Part shown: piece by piece, positions 48,340 to 60,663 of the stretch
Numbering within the stretch: position 1 is the stretch's first letter
Layout of the letters: each line of letters opens with the position of its first letter
Source of the DNA: Allodiplogaster sudhausi
Lineage: Eukaryota; Nematoda; Chromadorea; Rhabditida; Diplogasteridae
DNA length: 64,000 bases
Direction: 5' to 3'
Assembly: GCA_945643635.1 (NCBI GenBank)
Contig: CALZFC010000354.1
Location: 1,624,001 to 1,688,000, forward strand
Made by a program: the position numbers and the translations under genes
Notes under the pieces: model-generated
What the model was told of the DNA's origin: nothing
What the model saw: the letters and a program-made list of their open reading frames with translations, nothing else
The model's database searches: none

Positions 48340-49526
48340 CCGAGAATGTCCTCCTTTTTCCAGATGAAGAAGCTCATTCAAGTCTGCTTGTATGACTTGA
48401 GGAAGTCATAGGGTGCTTTTAGCAACTCTTCATGATCGAATGAGCCCTTGGCGACGTAGATGTAGTCTTTGGAGGCTGGAGAAAAAGCCTACTATTTTGA
48501 TATTATTTTAATATTATTTTTTTTCTTTTTTTTCTTCTCCTTAGTAAATCTGCATTGTTTCTAAACTTCTTTTTTTGAATAAAAGGATATAGATTATAAA
48601 TATTCGAGAGAAAACAACGAAGAATACCGCCCAAGTTTTGCGCTGCTGCGCACAAATTCGAGCACTTCCGTGGTGGCTCCACAGTCATTCGGCTTCGTTG
48701 CCACGTAGCCAAACTTTGTGCCGCCGCCATTCAGCGAGAAGTAGTAAAATTCGGGATCTGAACATTTGGACCAAATTCAAAAGGACAAGACAGTATAAAA
48801 GAAAGAATAAATGATCTCTTCATCTCGCCTATGTTTTATTCGCATATTAATGACCTAACATATAGTGCAAATATCTATGAATACCGTATGCTATATACAC
48901 ATATCAAAGCTTTTTATTAGGCTGAAATGCAAAAACTATGTGTGTATCGGATTCAATTTACAATATTAATATTTTTTAAATTAGCAATATTAATGGAAAA
49001 AAGGAAAATCGTCGACAGAGTTGACGAATAAATATTCGTTTTCGAATTTCCGCTTATTATCTGCACAAGACCATAATGTGTACTTTCAGATGTCGTTTCT
49101 AAAACAATTAGTTATGTGAATTATTTATTTTTTTCATTTTCCTTTAAAACAAATTAGCAGTGTTCTTTAAATAGAACTTTTATTCAAATATTGAATAAAT
49201 AAAGTGATTAATTAAGAACCGTGACTCATCATCCTGCCGAGTTGCTTGAACTTAACGCCCGGGCAGATTCGCTCGAGGTGCGCCATCGCCGATTCCTTCG
49301 CGACCAGACCGACGGTGGCTGAGAAAGACAATTCAATTCTTTGAGAGGATATAGGGAGAGAGAAATTGAGATACGGAGGAAGGTGAGAGAGGAAGAGGGA
49401 TAGAGAGAGAGAGAGGGAGAGAGAGAGACGGAAGGGAGAGAGAGAGAGGGGGAAGGGAGAGAGAGAGAGAGGGAGAGAGAGAGAGATAGACGGAAGGGAG
49501 AGAGAGAGAGGGGGAAGGGAGAGGGA

Positions 49527-49561
<35 letters not shown>

Positions 49562-49590
49562 GGAAGGGAGAGAGAGAGAGGGGGAAGGGA

Positions 49591-49629
<39 letters not shown>

Positions 49630-50824
49630 GGAAGGGAGAGAGAGAGAGGGGGAAGGGAGAGAGAGAGAGAGGGAGAGAGAGAGAGAGGGAAGGGAGAGAG
49701 AGAGAGGGGGAAGGGAGAGAGAGAGAGGGAGAGAGAGAGAGAGAGAGAGAGAAGGGGGGGGGGGAGAGAGAGAGAGGGGGAAGGGAGAGAGAGAGAGAGA
49801 AAGAGGGAGTGAGAGACAGACGGAAGGGAGAGAGAGAGAGAGGGGGAAGGGAGAGAGAGAGAGGGGGAAGGGAGAGAGAGAGAGAGGGAGAGAGAGAGAG
49901 AGGGAAGGGAGAGAGAGAGTTCTTCTGACTAAGATAGACGAAGCCTTGTTTCTCAGCCGTAGGTAGCATGAGCTCGTTGATGAAATACTTGTTGACGTGA
50001 TCTCGCACACGTTCCGTGCGAATCAGCGGATTCATGTGGTCAATGGACGGCCGCTCCGGAGCTGCATCCACCAAGGGCGATGCCAGCTAAAAGAGGTATA
50101 TAGTCGACATTTGTACCGAATTTCCGGCCCAGCCTTGTGCTCGAGTCGGCGTTTGCTGCCCTTTCACGATCAAATATCCAAAACTCTCACACAAATTCTG
50201 CTCAAACAGTTGTGATAAACCGCCATTTACAGTTGATAAACATAAACTTATCAACCGAAAACATGAAAAATTATTTTTAGTGTTTACTTCTGCATGAAAT
50301 GGATTAAAGCGTACGGAGGAAAAGTTTTTTTTACTTAAAGGAGCAGTTCATTGAATAAGTAAAGGCCAGATACTTTTTTTAGCCTAATTATTTCGAAAAT
50401 ATTGATTGGATTTGGATTTTATTCCTTGAGAAGCATACCCATATGATCCGCCAAACATTCAAAAAAAAACCATGAAATCAAAAGCTAAAGATGAGGAAGC
50501 TGAAGCAATGTGATAAAAACAGGTGTTTTGGAAATTCCATGCTAGATTCAATTTTCAACAATCGCTTTCGAGTAGTGTCAACAATCTCAGCAGACTTGGA
50601 CCTTGGAAGAGTTAAGGTGAGCAAGAAAAAACATCTGCCATCAGGGAAAAAATGTACAGAAATATGTATGTATGTATGTATGTCTGAATGCAGTAAACTA
50701 TGGAGAAGTGGTATACATAAATAGTTGTTGCTGTAGCTAGATTTAAAAACTCTTTAAAATAATGAATAAATCCGTCACCAACCACAAGTAGCAGTAGCAT
50801 GCATGATGAGAAGAGCTGCTGCAT
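48340..50824 (-). pseudogene. Gene B, 5' half: signal peptide and globular exons, with a nonsense codon
   Basis: Exons: 50824-50786 (ATG), 50086-49930, 49318-49220, 48757 to about 48654, 48475-48340. Exons 1 and 2 join as MQQLFSSCMLLLL + LASPLVDA, a good signal peptide, so the product would be secreted. The rest contains SIDHMNPLIRTERVRDHV, EKQGFVYL, HLERICPG, FYYFSLNGGGTKFGYVATKP and DYIYVAKGS. Exons 1-4 have none of gene A's lesions. Exon 5 reads TGA at 48378-48380 where gene A has GGC, truncating the protein before the tail. Intron 2 (49319-49929) is almost entirely GA microsatellite. The family is unknown to me. The exon 4/5 boundary is not settled; an error there could not remove the TGA unless exon 5 is skipped or shortened. 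Confidence 0.7.
49343..49919. repeat. ~580-bp (GA)n/GGGGAAGG compound microsatellite
   Basis: GA runs alternate with GGGGAAGGGAGAG and GACGGAAGGGAG words in a roughly regular pattern, filling intron 2 of gene B. On the sense strand it is an uninterrupted pyrimidine tract. It is about four times longer than the equivalent tract in gene A. Confidence 0.9.
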
Positions 50825-52276
50825 GGTGGAAGGGACCGTGCAACAGCGTCGTCGTCTTGGTCTTCTGCTTCTCTTCCGCTTTATCGCAAGCGAGAAATAC
50901 ATATAAATGGGTCATCAACCACCGTTCATCTTTTCTTCTCTTCTCTTTCTTTCGTCTTTTGTCCTTTCCAAATTGCCCCATCTTTCTTTTTCTTGCATTC
51001 ATCCTTCTTCCCGTCGTTCTTCCTCTCCTCATTCCTGTTTGCCACATTTTAATAGAACAAATAAAAGGGAACGCGGAAGAATTGTTGTGTTGATAGAGAA
51101 TAAATGCCTTTTTTCTAGAAGGAACCAATAGTCAATCTTGAATTCGCGCGCTCTTTTCGTCAACGATAAAGCTTTCGCCTTTGAGAGACATAAATATTTA
51201 TGCCAAAGGCATAAAAAAACTCTTCATCTCTCAGTCTGTCTCTACATACATTGATGTTGTTAATAATATTCAGTATCACATCGAAGCAAGCTTTGATAGC
51301 ATTGCCGCTTCACTCTTTGTTATCATTCCCGTAAATGCTGTTGTTTTGTACAGCGGAATCGCCTTATAGTTCGAGATTTCCTTCGATCTACATAATATTC
51401 GAGGACATCCTATGACATTTGACACTCTTGAGAGTGAGAAAAAATACATTAAGGGCGCAAAGGGGGGGGGATAACGCATCTGTCAATTTTTCACTACTTT
51501 GTAGCTATGCGTACATCTAAATAAATTCTTTAAAAAAAGACGAATTGTCGAAAATATACATGATTTGTTCCTATGAATCGAAATTGTAAGAAATCTCCGC
51601 GAATGAATCGGTGGTTTTCAAGAATTCAATTTACTTTTACGGTCAACAATTTACAATAATACACCTTTCAACTTCATGCAAATGCAGAACTTGACTACAT
51701 ACATATATATGTATGTATGTTAATTTCGATAGATGTGCATAACTTAACATTTTGTATAAACGTGAGACAGAATGTGGCAGATGAATTTGTTTTGGTTGCA
51801 TTAACTCCCAACAAGGATTGAGTTTACGTTTTGCTCTACTCTGTTGATCAACACGTAAAAGAAATCAACGAGCAAACCTCGCATTTTAGTGAAACATTAT
51901 TGTAGACCGTGAGAATATTAACCCCTTCCATCTCCTTCTTCTATCTGTCTGGACTACAAGAATACATATGTTTCTCTTAGAAATAGTAAAAGGTAATCGT
52001 CACTAAATAAATTCTCTTTTCATTAATTGAAACAAAAGGCGGAAAAAAGTGGTTTAAAAACCTTTACAAGTTCATTGATAGATGAATTATTCCCTTTACT
52101 GACTACAGTTGCCCCTCGACTGCATTCCTTACCGTATCCGGATTACCGTAGTTATCGCCTAGACTACAATAGTTTTTGGGGCTGAAAAGTGCGCATATTT
52201 TAATGGAAATTTAGTACAACATTTCCTGATTTTTCCCCTACAGTATACCCAGATTACTGTAGTTATATCTCTCAGA
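50825..52276. other. Spacer between gene B and the Str-type receptor
   Basis: Upstream of both divergently transcribed genes, so it should hold both promoters. AT-rich, with short open frames and no recognisable domains. CTGCTTCTCTTCCG(C/T)TTTAT at 50867 is conserved with the region upstream of the gene A copies (for example 14309). A GTAT/GTATGTATG microsatellite lies near 51708. Confidence 0.4.
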
Positions 52277-54428
52277 ATGCTGTCTCTCTCCGTCCACGAG
52301 CTCTACACGCACTCGCTGTGCGCCGTCTCTCTGCTCGCCAACTCGCTCCTCATCGCGGTCATCTTTGCCTCTCGCAAGTCCGCCCTTGTCATTGGCCGGT
52401 ATCGTCATCTCCTTCTTGCTTTCGCCATCGCTGATCTACTTCAGTCCGCGGTACACTCATTCGTCGTGCCGGTAACGAGATCAAATGAGATTTACAAAAA
52501 GTCTATGTTGATCAAATGTGACATGCAAAATTATTTTGTAATAAAAAAATTTCCTACCTGTCTCAACCTCTTTAGCCCTCTATCCCCTCTCCCAGTCTTC
52601 ATCACTCTTTCTTTCTCTCTTTCACACACTCTCACTTTCTCTCTCTCTCTTTCTCTCCCTTTCTCAGTGCGTCGAAATGACCTCCTTCGGCTACATCTTC
52701 TTCTCTCTGCGCACTGCCGCATGGCTCGGCTGGCCGGCCACTCTCTCGATGCTCGTCTTCGTCTGCCTCTTCTACCAATCCTTCATTCTGCTCGTCTTCC
52801 ACTTTGTCTACCGCTACCTCGTTCTTCGCGAGTACGTTTCCAGCAAAAATAACGCTGCTTAAAAATCACCAAATGTAAACAAACTTTTCGTTGTTGCCAA
52901 TAGCATTGAACAAAAATGTGAGTGAACTGGTAGAGATATTGAACTTTGGCTTGGATATATACGAAAAATATATATCCACAAACATACTATGTATGTACAT
53001 AGTAAGTATGTTCATACATACATAGATATGCAATCAAAATACAGTGAGAATAACAATTCTCGCTTGCAGTCCTCCTCGGCTCTTCTCCTTCACGCGTGAT
53101 CTTTCTCCCTCTTCGTGGGTGGTCGTCGTCATAGTCGTTGACGTCGTCTTCGTCGGCGGCTTCCTCGTCGTCGCCGTGACTCTGCTGCCGTGCGAGCTGA
53201 GCAGAACGGCGTTTACGACGCTGATTCAAGAGGAGTACGGCATTCGACTAGGAGATGGCTTCATCGGTATCGTCTATCATGATGTGAGTTTGGAACTATT
53301 GTTTCTCTCTCACGCACACTCTCTTTCTTTCCTTTTCTATCTGTTCCACTTTCCACAACTGTCCGCTCCCTCATGGTCACGGTCTCACTCTTTCTCCATC
53401 TTTTCATTCAACCTCGCCAATTTGAAATTCATAAAAAGGAACTAAAATACAGAGTGACTAAAGTGTTATAATTGCACAGCACTCTTCTTCGTCCTCGCCT
53501 TCCCGCCTGGTCGTCTCTTCCTTCGTCTCGATCGGCTGCGCCTTCGCCCTCTTCGCCATCTCAGCGGCGACTCTTCTCCTCTGCGCCTTCCGAATCGTTG
53601 CCTCAATCGCGTCGCCCGCTCTCTCCAAGCAGACGCGCGACATGCAGCGGCAGCTCTTTCTTGCGCTACTCCTTCAGGCACAAAACATAATTTATTTATA
53701 TTTTATATTTATTTATAAGGAAGTTGGGTCTCTTGTTTTAGGTGAAAACTTGTGAAAACTGCTTTACCTACTTTATTTTGTATAAAATCAAAAGAGAAAA
53801 AATACAAATATCATTTCAGACCCTCATTCCTCTGCTCTTCTCCTATATTCCTCTCGGGCTCATTCTACTCATACCTATGTTTGGTAGGAAATGTTTTTTT
53901 CTGCTTATGATATTTTCAATTAGTCTGTAAAGACTTTAGTTGCTATTTTAATTCATATTTATAAAAAAAATTATATATATATATATGTATGTACATAGAT
54001 AAATTCCCAGCTATCTCTGTCTCCGCCGTTGGTGTAATCCTACTAGGAAAAGTGAATTATTTAGTTTCTATTATAGAATATAAATTAAAGTAAAATATGT
54101 AAAAAAAAATTATGTATATTAATAAACAAAATAAATATAAAATATATTTAATAAAAAATAAATAAACCCAGGCATCTCGCTGCCTGCTGGCGTCGGCGCG
54201 CCGCTCATCATGGCCACGGCGCTTTTCCCCGCCGTCGACCCCTTGCTCATTCTCTTCTTTGTCCGCTGCTTCCGCTCGTCTCTCAGCAGCTTCGTCCGTC
54301 GCCGGCTTCTTGCCCTTTTCTCCGCCTGCTGTCCCTCTCCTGTCCACCAGATTCTACCCGCCTTTCTTGTGCCTCTCAACAAGACTCCGAATCAAAGTGG
54401 AGGCAGCTACAGCAGCATCACTCGATAA
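52277..54428 (+). CDS. Nematode 7TM chemoreceptor, Str-type
   Basis: Predicted chemosensory GPCR, probably in the cilia of sensory neurons. Exons: 52277-52471, 52668-52831, 53070-53283, 53480-53677, 53820-53883, 53999-54031, 54172-54428. The sum is 1125 nt, giving 374 residues, with all phases consistent. Family marks: TM1-TM2 with GRYRHLLLAFAIADLLQS (like the family's MGTYKYLM region); FHFVYRY at residues 109-115 ending TM3; QRQLFLALLLQTLIPLL in the TM6 region; IPLGLILLIPMF; and TM7 with LFPAVDPLLILFFVRCFR (family P-x-I-D-P). The length fits the family. Intron 1 ends in a CT microsatellite directly before TTTCTCAG. Intron 4 uses a GC donor at 53678. The gene is tail to tail with the Srsx gene. 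Family-level assignment is strong; the subfamily (str versus srj) is less certain. Confidence 0.88.
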
Positions 54429-55321
54429 ATAAAGAAAAGAATTGTAATATTTAAGTAATATTTATTACCATTGTCTTTTTTGCTTATAAATGTCATACTT
54501 GACAGCATTGTTTCAGTAGTGTGCATTTCTAGAGAATGAAGTACTTCGTACAACTCCCCTTATGTGTATTCATGAAAAATTTTATGATTCAGTTTTTTAT
54601 CTTGAAAAGACACCAAACAGCAGCAACACTTGCATGCTGGTGACGTCAAAAGAAAACAAAAGGTCGTAAATTTCATACTTGACCGATGGTTTGAATGGTA
54701 TAGTCGTCTTTATTGTCGTCTCGTACTTTCGTCTAGCAGATACCGTTTTAATCATTGCCCTTACATTACCTGTTCAAAATGCTTGCAAATGCGTCCACAT
54801 CTCCCTCACTCACACGCGCCTAGGATTAAGATGAAAATCACGATTGCTTTTCTGGCTTCCTCAGGCCCACCCAGAGCTTGTGGGGGGGGGGGGGTTCTTT
54901 GGCGAGCCTCGTGAAGGATTCCATGAGGCCGTCCGTTATTCCGTGGCGACTACGTTAAACGACTAATAAATTTTTTATAATATTTTTAAAGCTTTTTTCT
55001 TATCATATTTTCGGATCACGAACTGAACTGGTTTCATTCTCACCTGCTTGGAGATCATACATAAGCTATAAACATACATGGTAAGTGTGTAATTCTCTTT
55101 TTTTGATATTTCACTCCTACGGATATGTTTTTTTTTGTTAGTTCTGGCTCGTTTGAATGTGTAGTTGCCATCCTGAATTGAACAGCGACTATATTTTTAT
55201 TTATGCGTTATATGTTAACACACTATTTCTTGTTCGGATACATATGTATAACAAATGCATTGTATTGCCAGCAAGAATATAAAATGAGCAAACTGAAATT
55301 CTCCTCTACAACTATCAGTCT
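54429..55321. other. Spacer between the two convergent receptor genes
   Basis: AT-rich. A possible polyadenylation word AATAAA follows the Str stop at 54428-54433. A G-run of about 14 lies at 54881-54895. No gene seen. Confidence 0.5.
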
Positions 55322-57901
55322 CTACGTCTGCAAAACATGAAGTTGCCTGTTCGGAGAAGTGGTGAAATCACGTGAACGCTCTGCGACGCTTGGCTCTCGC
55401 AGCTTCGCCTTGCTGCGGCAGCAGATGATTGATGAAAGCGCCTTGCGATATTCCGTGCTCAAAGGATGAAAAGAGTATAATTATGATATGATAATGAAGA
55501 AATGATTGCATTGTTTTGGTGTTTAATTTATTTTTATTTTTTTGAAATATAATCTGCATAAGAAAATCAGAATAAGTGCGTCCAGTGGCATCACTCGGTT
55601 CTTGTATGTTCTTCAAGCTGGCAATACAAAAGACTAGGGTGGCAACATGATTATGGATGAATGTCGTTGCCGTGAACAGATGTATGTTCTTGGGTAGCAA
55701 GCACTAGATTGCGTGCACCGCTCATAAGCAAGGGGATACCAGTTGTGCGAATGGGCCCACAATTTTGGGCCGATTTTGGGCCGAGGGGGATACGGCTCGA
55801 ACGGCTGTGAGCAGTTCGAGCCGTAGAAGCCAAATTAAATTAAAATCGAAGAAAACATTCATTGGATACTGTAATTTCTGCATTCAGCACACTCTCTTGT
55901 GTCGCTAGAAGTCAAAAAGTTCTGAAAATACTGCATAATTTTTCAGAGACTCGCAACCGAGCGGTTCGAGCCGCTAATATATGTAAGAGCTGCGTAGTTA
56001 AACACCTACATATGCAGTATCTTCAGCACTTTTTAACTTTTACCGATACGAGAGAGTCAAAAATAATTACTATATTATCCTAAGAATAATTTTCTCCGAT
56101 GTTTAATTTAACTTGGTTCGTTCGGTTCGGAGCCGCTAGAGGCATATCACCTGGCTCGTGGGCGGTACTGTACAAAGTCAGAAGCTACCTTGTGAAGTAG
56201 AGAATGACGACATTAGTGGTTACGGAAGAGTTGACGAAGAGACCAGCGAAGAGTGTCACTTCGCGAGGAGGGCCATGTGTTTCGTCGACGAAGAAAGAAG
56301 CAAAGAAGCAGATAGCAGAGGTCGCCGCCGAACCACCGACTACCACGACAGTGATTATCAGCATGGATCGGAAGAGGCGACGGAGTGAGTGAGTGTGAAC
56401 TGGAGAGCAAGAGAGGGAATTAGAGAGAAAATGAGAGAGAGAGAGAGAGAATAAGAGAGAGAGCCCGAAATATGAAACAGACAGAAGGGGGTCCTAAGAG
56501 TTCATCAACTGAATTCGGCCCCATGACCTTCAAATGTTCATTACACAAAAAAACTCAATTGATGAATACTTTGAGAGAAAGAAATAACGAGAGTTGACGA
56601 AAATTTTGATGGCTAAAGGGAACGGAGGAAGAGCAAGAGGATGAAATAGAAGTATTTTAATAAAAATTCGCGACTGATCCCACCGAGCCTCTGTAGAATT
56701 CGCCAGACGGCAACGTAAATGATGAGTGCTGTCGCATTCATAGCAATTCCTACGACTACCCAGACAAAGGACGCCGCTAAGTGAAACAGTGATGGTATGG
56801 AGCACGCAAATGAGCTCAAATATATTCATTTAATTTGATTTAAAGTTGGAAAATTTTTTTTAATGATTCATGAAATATTCAAAAAAAATTTTTTTATGAT
56901 TCATGAAATGTTCAAGAATGTTCTAGAGTAAAGGATATTCGTTCTCCAATTAAGTTTAAACCATAATTTAAAGAAACTATTTTGATTAACGAGAAAACCT
57001 AATAAATAAGTCAAAGCAGAAGGAATCTCATTAGCATCTTTTTAACTTTTTTAAAAAGAAACTATAGTGAATATCCGGGAACATAATACATAAAATAAAA
57101 GATTCATTAGTACAATTGGGTTAAACATATCAAGAACAAAAAAGAATTTTCAGAGCATACTCCCGGCCAAGGAAAAGGAGGACGATCGATGTTTGGGCGA
57201 AAGTGTAGGCGGAGACGAAGAAGAGATGACAGGAGAGATAGCGCGCCCCGTTCTTGAGCCTATAACTAAAATTCGGCCGTATTACTTGCCGAACTTCCCT
57301 TTCTCGCCTAAACTCATGTAAAAAAATAAAATAAATAACAACTAACTAGTTCATAGCCGCACAAGCGAGAAGGCGATCAACCGCAATGGAAACTATCAGA
57401 GCACGACCAGCAATTACACCGACCAGTGGAATTGCCTGAAAACCCGATGTTTATCAAGTGATAATCGCAAATTACAAAGATCGGTACTTTCCGGCCAAAG
57501 CCCTCAAGATAGCCCTCCTCCTATGGACTGGGATCATCCCCTTAAAATCTCAATATCTCTTTGGACCTCAATTGCGAAGCAGGTCATTGGTGGCGTAATG
57601 ACCCGACCAAAGATAAGGCCGGCAATCATCGGCAGGTGCCCACAGACGTGGAAGGCTTCCATCAAAGAGCAGAGAGCGATGAGAATGTTGCACGAGCCCC
57701 GGAGCTCTCTTTAATAATTTATTTAGAAATTTATTTAAAAAAAAACTCTAGAATATTTTGTTAATTTCACCAAAGGATCAACTAGAAATCTACCAACTTG
57801 TAGCGAATCGTTGCTCCGACGACGCACATGTTGCCCATGACGCCAAAAACGACAAAGAAGAGATAAAATAGTGTTAGCACGTCCGTGTATGTCACTTTCA
57901 T
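55322..57901 (-). CDS. Nematode 7TM chemoreceptor, Srsx-type
   Basis: Predicted chemosensory GPCR of the plasma membrane. Exons: 57901-57794 (ATG), 57704-57567, 57435-57347, 57265-57161, 56814-56675, 56399-56189, 55457-55322 (TAG at 55322-55324). The sum is 927 nt, giving 308 residues, typical for the family; every junction is in phase. Marks: TM1 with FGVMGNMCVVGATIR; TM2 with LRGSCNILIALCSL; the conserved TCF before TM3; IAVDRLLAC (DRY-like, family aiDRll) ending TM3; TM5 followed by IYVAVWRILQ; TM7 with GLFVNSSVTTNVVILYF; and the C-terminal STEYRKAL. The last intron is long (731 nt) and contains short similar words such as GGTTCG(G)AGCCG. Two introns end GAG rather than CAG/TAG. Confidence 0.88.
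56405..56465. repeat. (GA)n microsatellite in Srsx intron
   Basis: GA tract just upstream (sense) of the acceptor at 56400, reading as the pyrimidine tract of that intron. Confidence 0.75.
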
Positions 57902-59195
57902 TCTGGAACCACCCGTTCAAGACTTGTATCGAATTGTGAAGACCCGAGTGCGTTGCGCACTAGGAATATGTTTTTTTTTGGCTAAAATGTAAGAAATATG
58001 ATGTATGCATGTATGTACGCAGATTACACTGAGGTTAACTGCACTCGGGTGCATCAGAATCTGAATTTGCGACTGGATTCTCACGCTTTGGTAGAAAAGC
58101 GTTTTTTTTTTCTTTAAATTCAAGTTGTACAATCTGCCAGACGGCAACAAAAAAATAGTGCGGGGAAAGGGAAAAGTGACGGCTCAATATGACCTAAACC
58201 AGGCAGACTGACTTATGAAGTGAGGAAATGCTCACGTTGGGTTCTTACGAGAGTGTGTAGTTAGAATGCACTTGAGTACATCAGAATATGAATGCAACGG
58301 TAGGGAAATGATGTGTGAAGTCATTCATCATGATAAACGGTTTTCATTAACTTTCTTCCACTTTGAGGAAAGAATGCAAGAAAAAACCAGACTATGCACT
58401 TTTATTGCACGCTACTGTACATAATCAACTAGTTCTCAACCAAAGAAAAGGAAAAAAAATAAAAACTTCACAGGAATCTTCTTTGCTTTATTGCGCTTTG
58501 ACCTAATAACCCAAAAGGAGGATGGAAAATTACTTGTTATAAAAGAAGACATATTAGGCAGTTCTTCTGCGATTTGTCTAGACAGTTTGCAGAAGAAGAA
58601 AAAAGAGGGAAATACTGGCACGTTCCACAAGAATACTTCCTCAATTTTCTAGCGGCCAACCGAGTAGAGGAAAGAGTGTGGGAAATGATGACTCATTTTC
58701 AGCCGTGGTGAGAGTTAATGCAACTAAAATAAACGACTTGTACCACACGCTCTCTCACGCAAATACTATTTCAAACTCCATTCGTTACTAGAGGTAATAC
58801 TCGCATATGTATGTTAAACTCTCGAAGTACTGAAACAATTGGTGGACAAAGTTCAGTATGTTTAGTATGTAAATTGAATACTAACGCCCCTGCCTCAATT
58901 AGAACCCCCCTCTTATAGCACCAATCCCTTTGAAAGGGCCATTGAAAAATAGTACCCCTCCCTCTAATATCCCCCCCCCCCTCCAATAGTGCCGCCCTAA
59001 TAGTCTAATACCTCCGCTCGAGAAGTACCTCGAAGATCCTGGAGGCATGGGGTGCTCTTCCCAACTTTTTTTTTAAATTCATTCAAAATCTTCTGTAAAG
59101 CGGATATTCCAGCGATGATTCCATTGAGGCCGAGTTCTTTTTTTTAAGAATAAAGTGTTGTTAGCCAACTTTTGGTCAGTCACATTGAAAAATAG
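57902..59195. other. Spacer upstream of the Srsx gene
   Basis: AT-rich, with no complete gene. A 40-bp stretch near 58121-58160 (-) resembles Srsx exon 5. Two related segments, around 58020-58080 and 58265-58300, share GCACT(C/T)G(G/A)GT(G/A)CATCAGAAT. 58905-59030 carries C-rich sequence resembling the tips of the inverted-repeat element that follows (AATAGTACCC, CCCTCTAATA). Confidence 0.45.
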
Positions 59196-60663
59196 TACCC
59201 ATCTCTCTAATAGGACCCCCACCCCCTCTAATAGTGCCCCCTCTCGCAAGGACATTGAAAAATAGTTCCCTCGGGGGCACAAATAGAGAAAATACGGCAA
59301 CCCTTTTGTTGTTCTCGCCAACATACATATACATATGTTATCCTACATATGTTTCTTTTATTTAAATAAATGTATCGGAAGAGCACTTTGCCGTATGCAA
59401 AAATATTATTTAAAGGAGAGCGCAATCACCGAAAACTGCTTCCCAAACAAAATTCGGATGATCTCCTAGTCTTCTCCAATCATTTTGAAGGCACATTACT
59501 ATCAGAAAATTGTAATAGACAAATAAGTCTAGTATAACTTCCTGAAAGTGGTATGTCTGTATATACATATTTCTGCAACGCTTTACCGTGCTAGACTATT
59601 TCATATACGGGCGCGCTTGTCGCTTTTATCTACGGACGCAGATGAGGAGAAAGTAGACAAAAGTACGATTGCACGATTTTAAAATTTTTATTGCCGCGTT
59701 TGCAACACGGCATTCAAATCTTTAAAATCATACCGTCGCACTGTCTTGCTGTGTATAATCCTCCAGCACCATTAACGCGACTAGTGCTGATACAAGTACA
59801 TAGAAGAATAAAGTAAAGAAGACTACTGTAAAGTATTTATATTCCGCCTATTCTTTAGTTGAGAACTAGTTGAAACTTGCAACTAGCAACGTTCACTGTG
59901 ACTTTTTTGTATTATGTTTTCGACTCTTCGAATGCGGATCCACTGTTGGCGCGCAAATGATTACTTACTAAGCAAACGATTCTTCTTGCATTTGGAATAC
60001 ATAATAATAAGATGCCTATAGTTATAAGTGAGTATTAGTTATACATGAGATAAAGATATTGCTCGCTTGTCTCGTTGCTCCCTTGGTGCAGACACGATTG
60101 GATCTCATAGACACCCCTTTTCCAAAAAGAAAGGTTTATTCCGTTGCTCCGTTGTCGTTCTTTTGCTCATCTGCTGCTCTATTCTCCTACTAAATTTTAC
60201 AAACAGGCTGCCAAGATACATCGTACTCGCTGCTCGGTTCGAACTTGTAAGTGTCCCTCGGCAGTCACCGACGGCGTAAAAAGGCCATATATGTATATAC
60301 AGACATACCACTTTCAGGAAGTTATACTAGACTTATTTGTCTATTACAATTTTCTGATAGTAATGTGCCTTCAAAATGATTGGAGAAGACTAGGAAATCA
60401 TCCGAATTTTGTTTGGGAAGCAGTTTTCGGTGATTGCGCTCTCCTTTAAATAATCTTTTTGCATACGGCAAAGTGCTCTTCCGATACATTTATTTAAAAA
60501 AAAGAAACATATGTAGGATAACATATGTATATGTATGTTGGCGAGAACAACAAAAGGGTTGCGGTATTTTCTCTATTTGTGCCCCCGAGGGAACTATTTT
60601 TCAATGTCCTTGCGAGAGGGGGCACTATTAGAGGGGGTGGGGGTCCTATTAGAGAGATGGGTA
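59196..60663. mobile_element. 1.47-kb element with 375-bp terminal inverted repeats
   Basis: The left arm 59196-59570 is nearly the reverse complement of the right arm 60289-60663; I noticed only scattered single-base differences. The outermost bases are TACCCATCTCTCT and AGAGAGATGGGTA, consistent with insertion at TA. The 718-bp centre (59571-60288) has no long frame or transposase-like motif, so this looks like a non-autonomous foldback element or large MITE. TA target duplication is typical of Tc1/mariner-type elements; the superfamily is inference. Confidence 0.8.

Noticed and set aside
51181..51369. 62-codon + strand frame with a hydrophobic C-terminal half
   Set aside because: AT-rich, with no splice partners, homologous motifs or paralogue in the window; consistent with chance.
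54630..54914. 94-codon + strand frame between the two receptor genes
   Set aside because: No recognisable features; it runs into a poly-G tract and lies in the convergent 3' spacer.
60067..60279. 70-codon frame in the centre of the inverted-repeat element as a transposase remnant
   Set aside because: No DDE/D-like spacing, helix-turn-helix or other transposase feature, and it overlaps a frame on the other strand.
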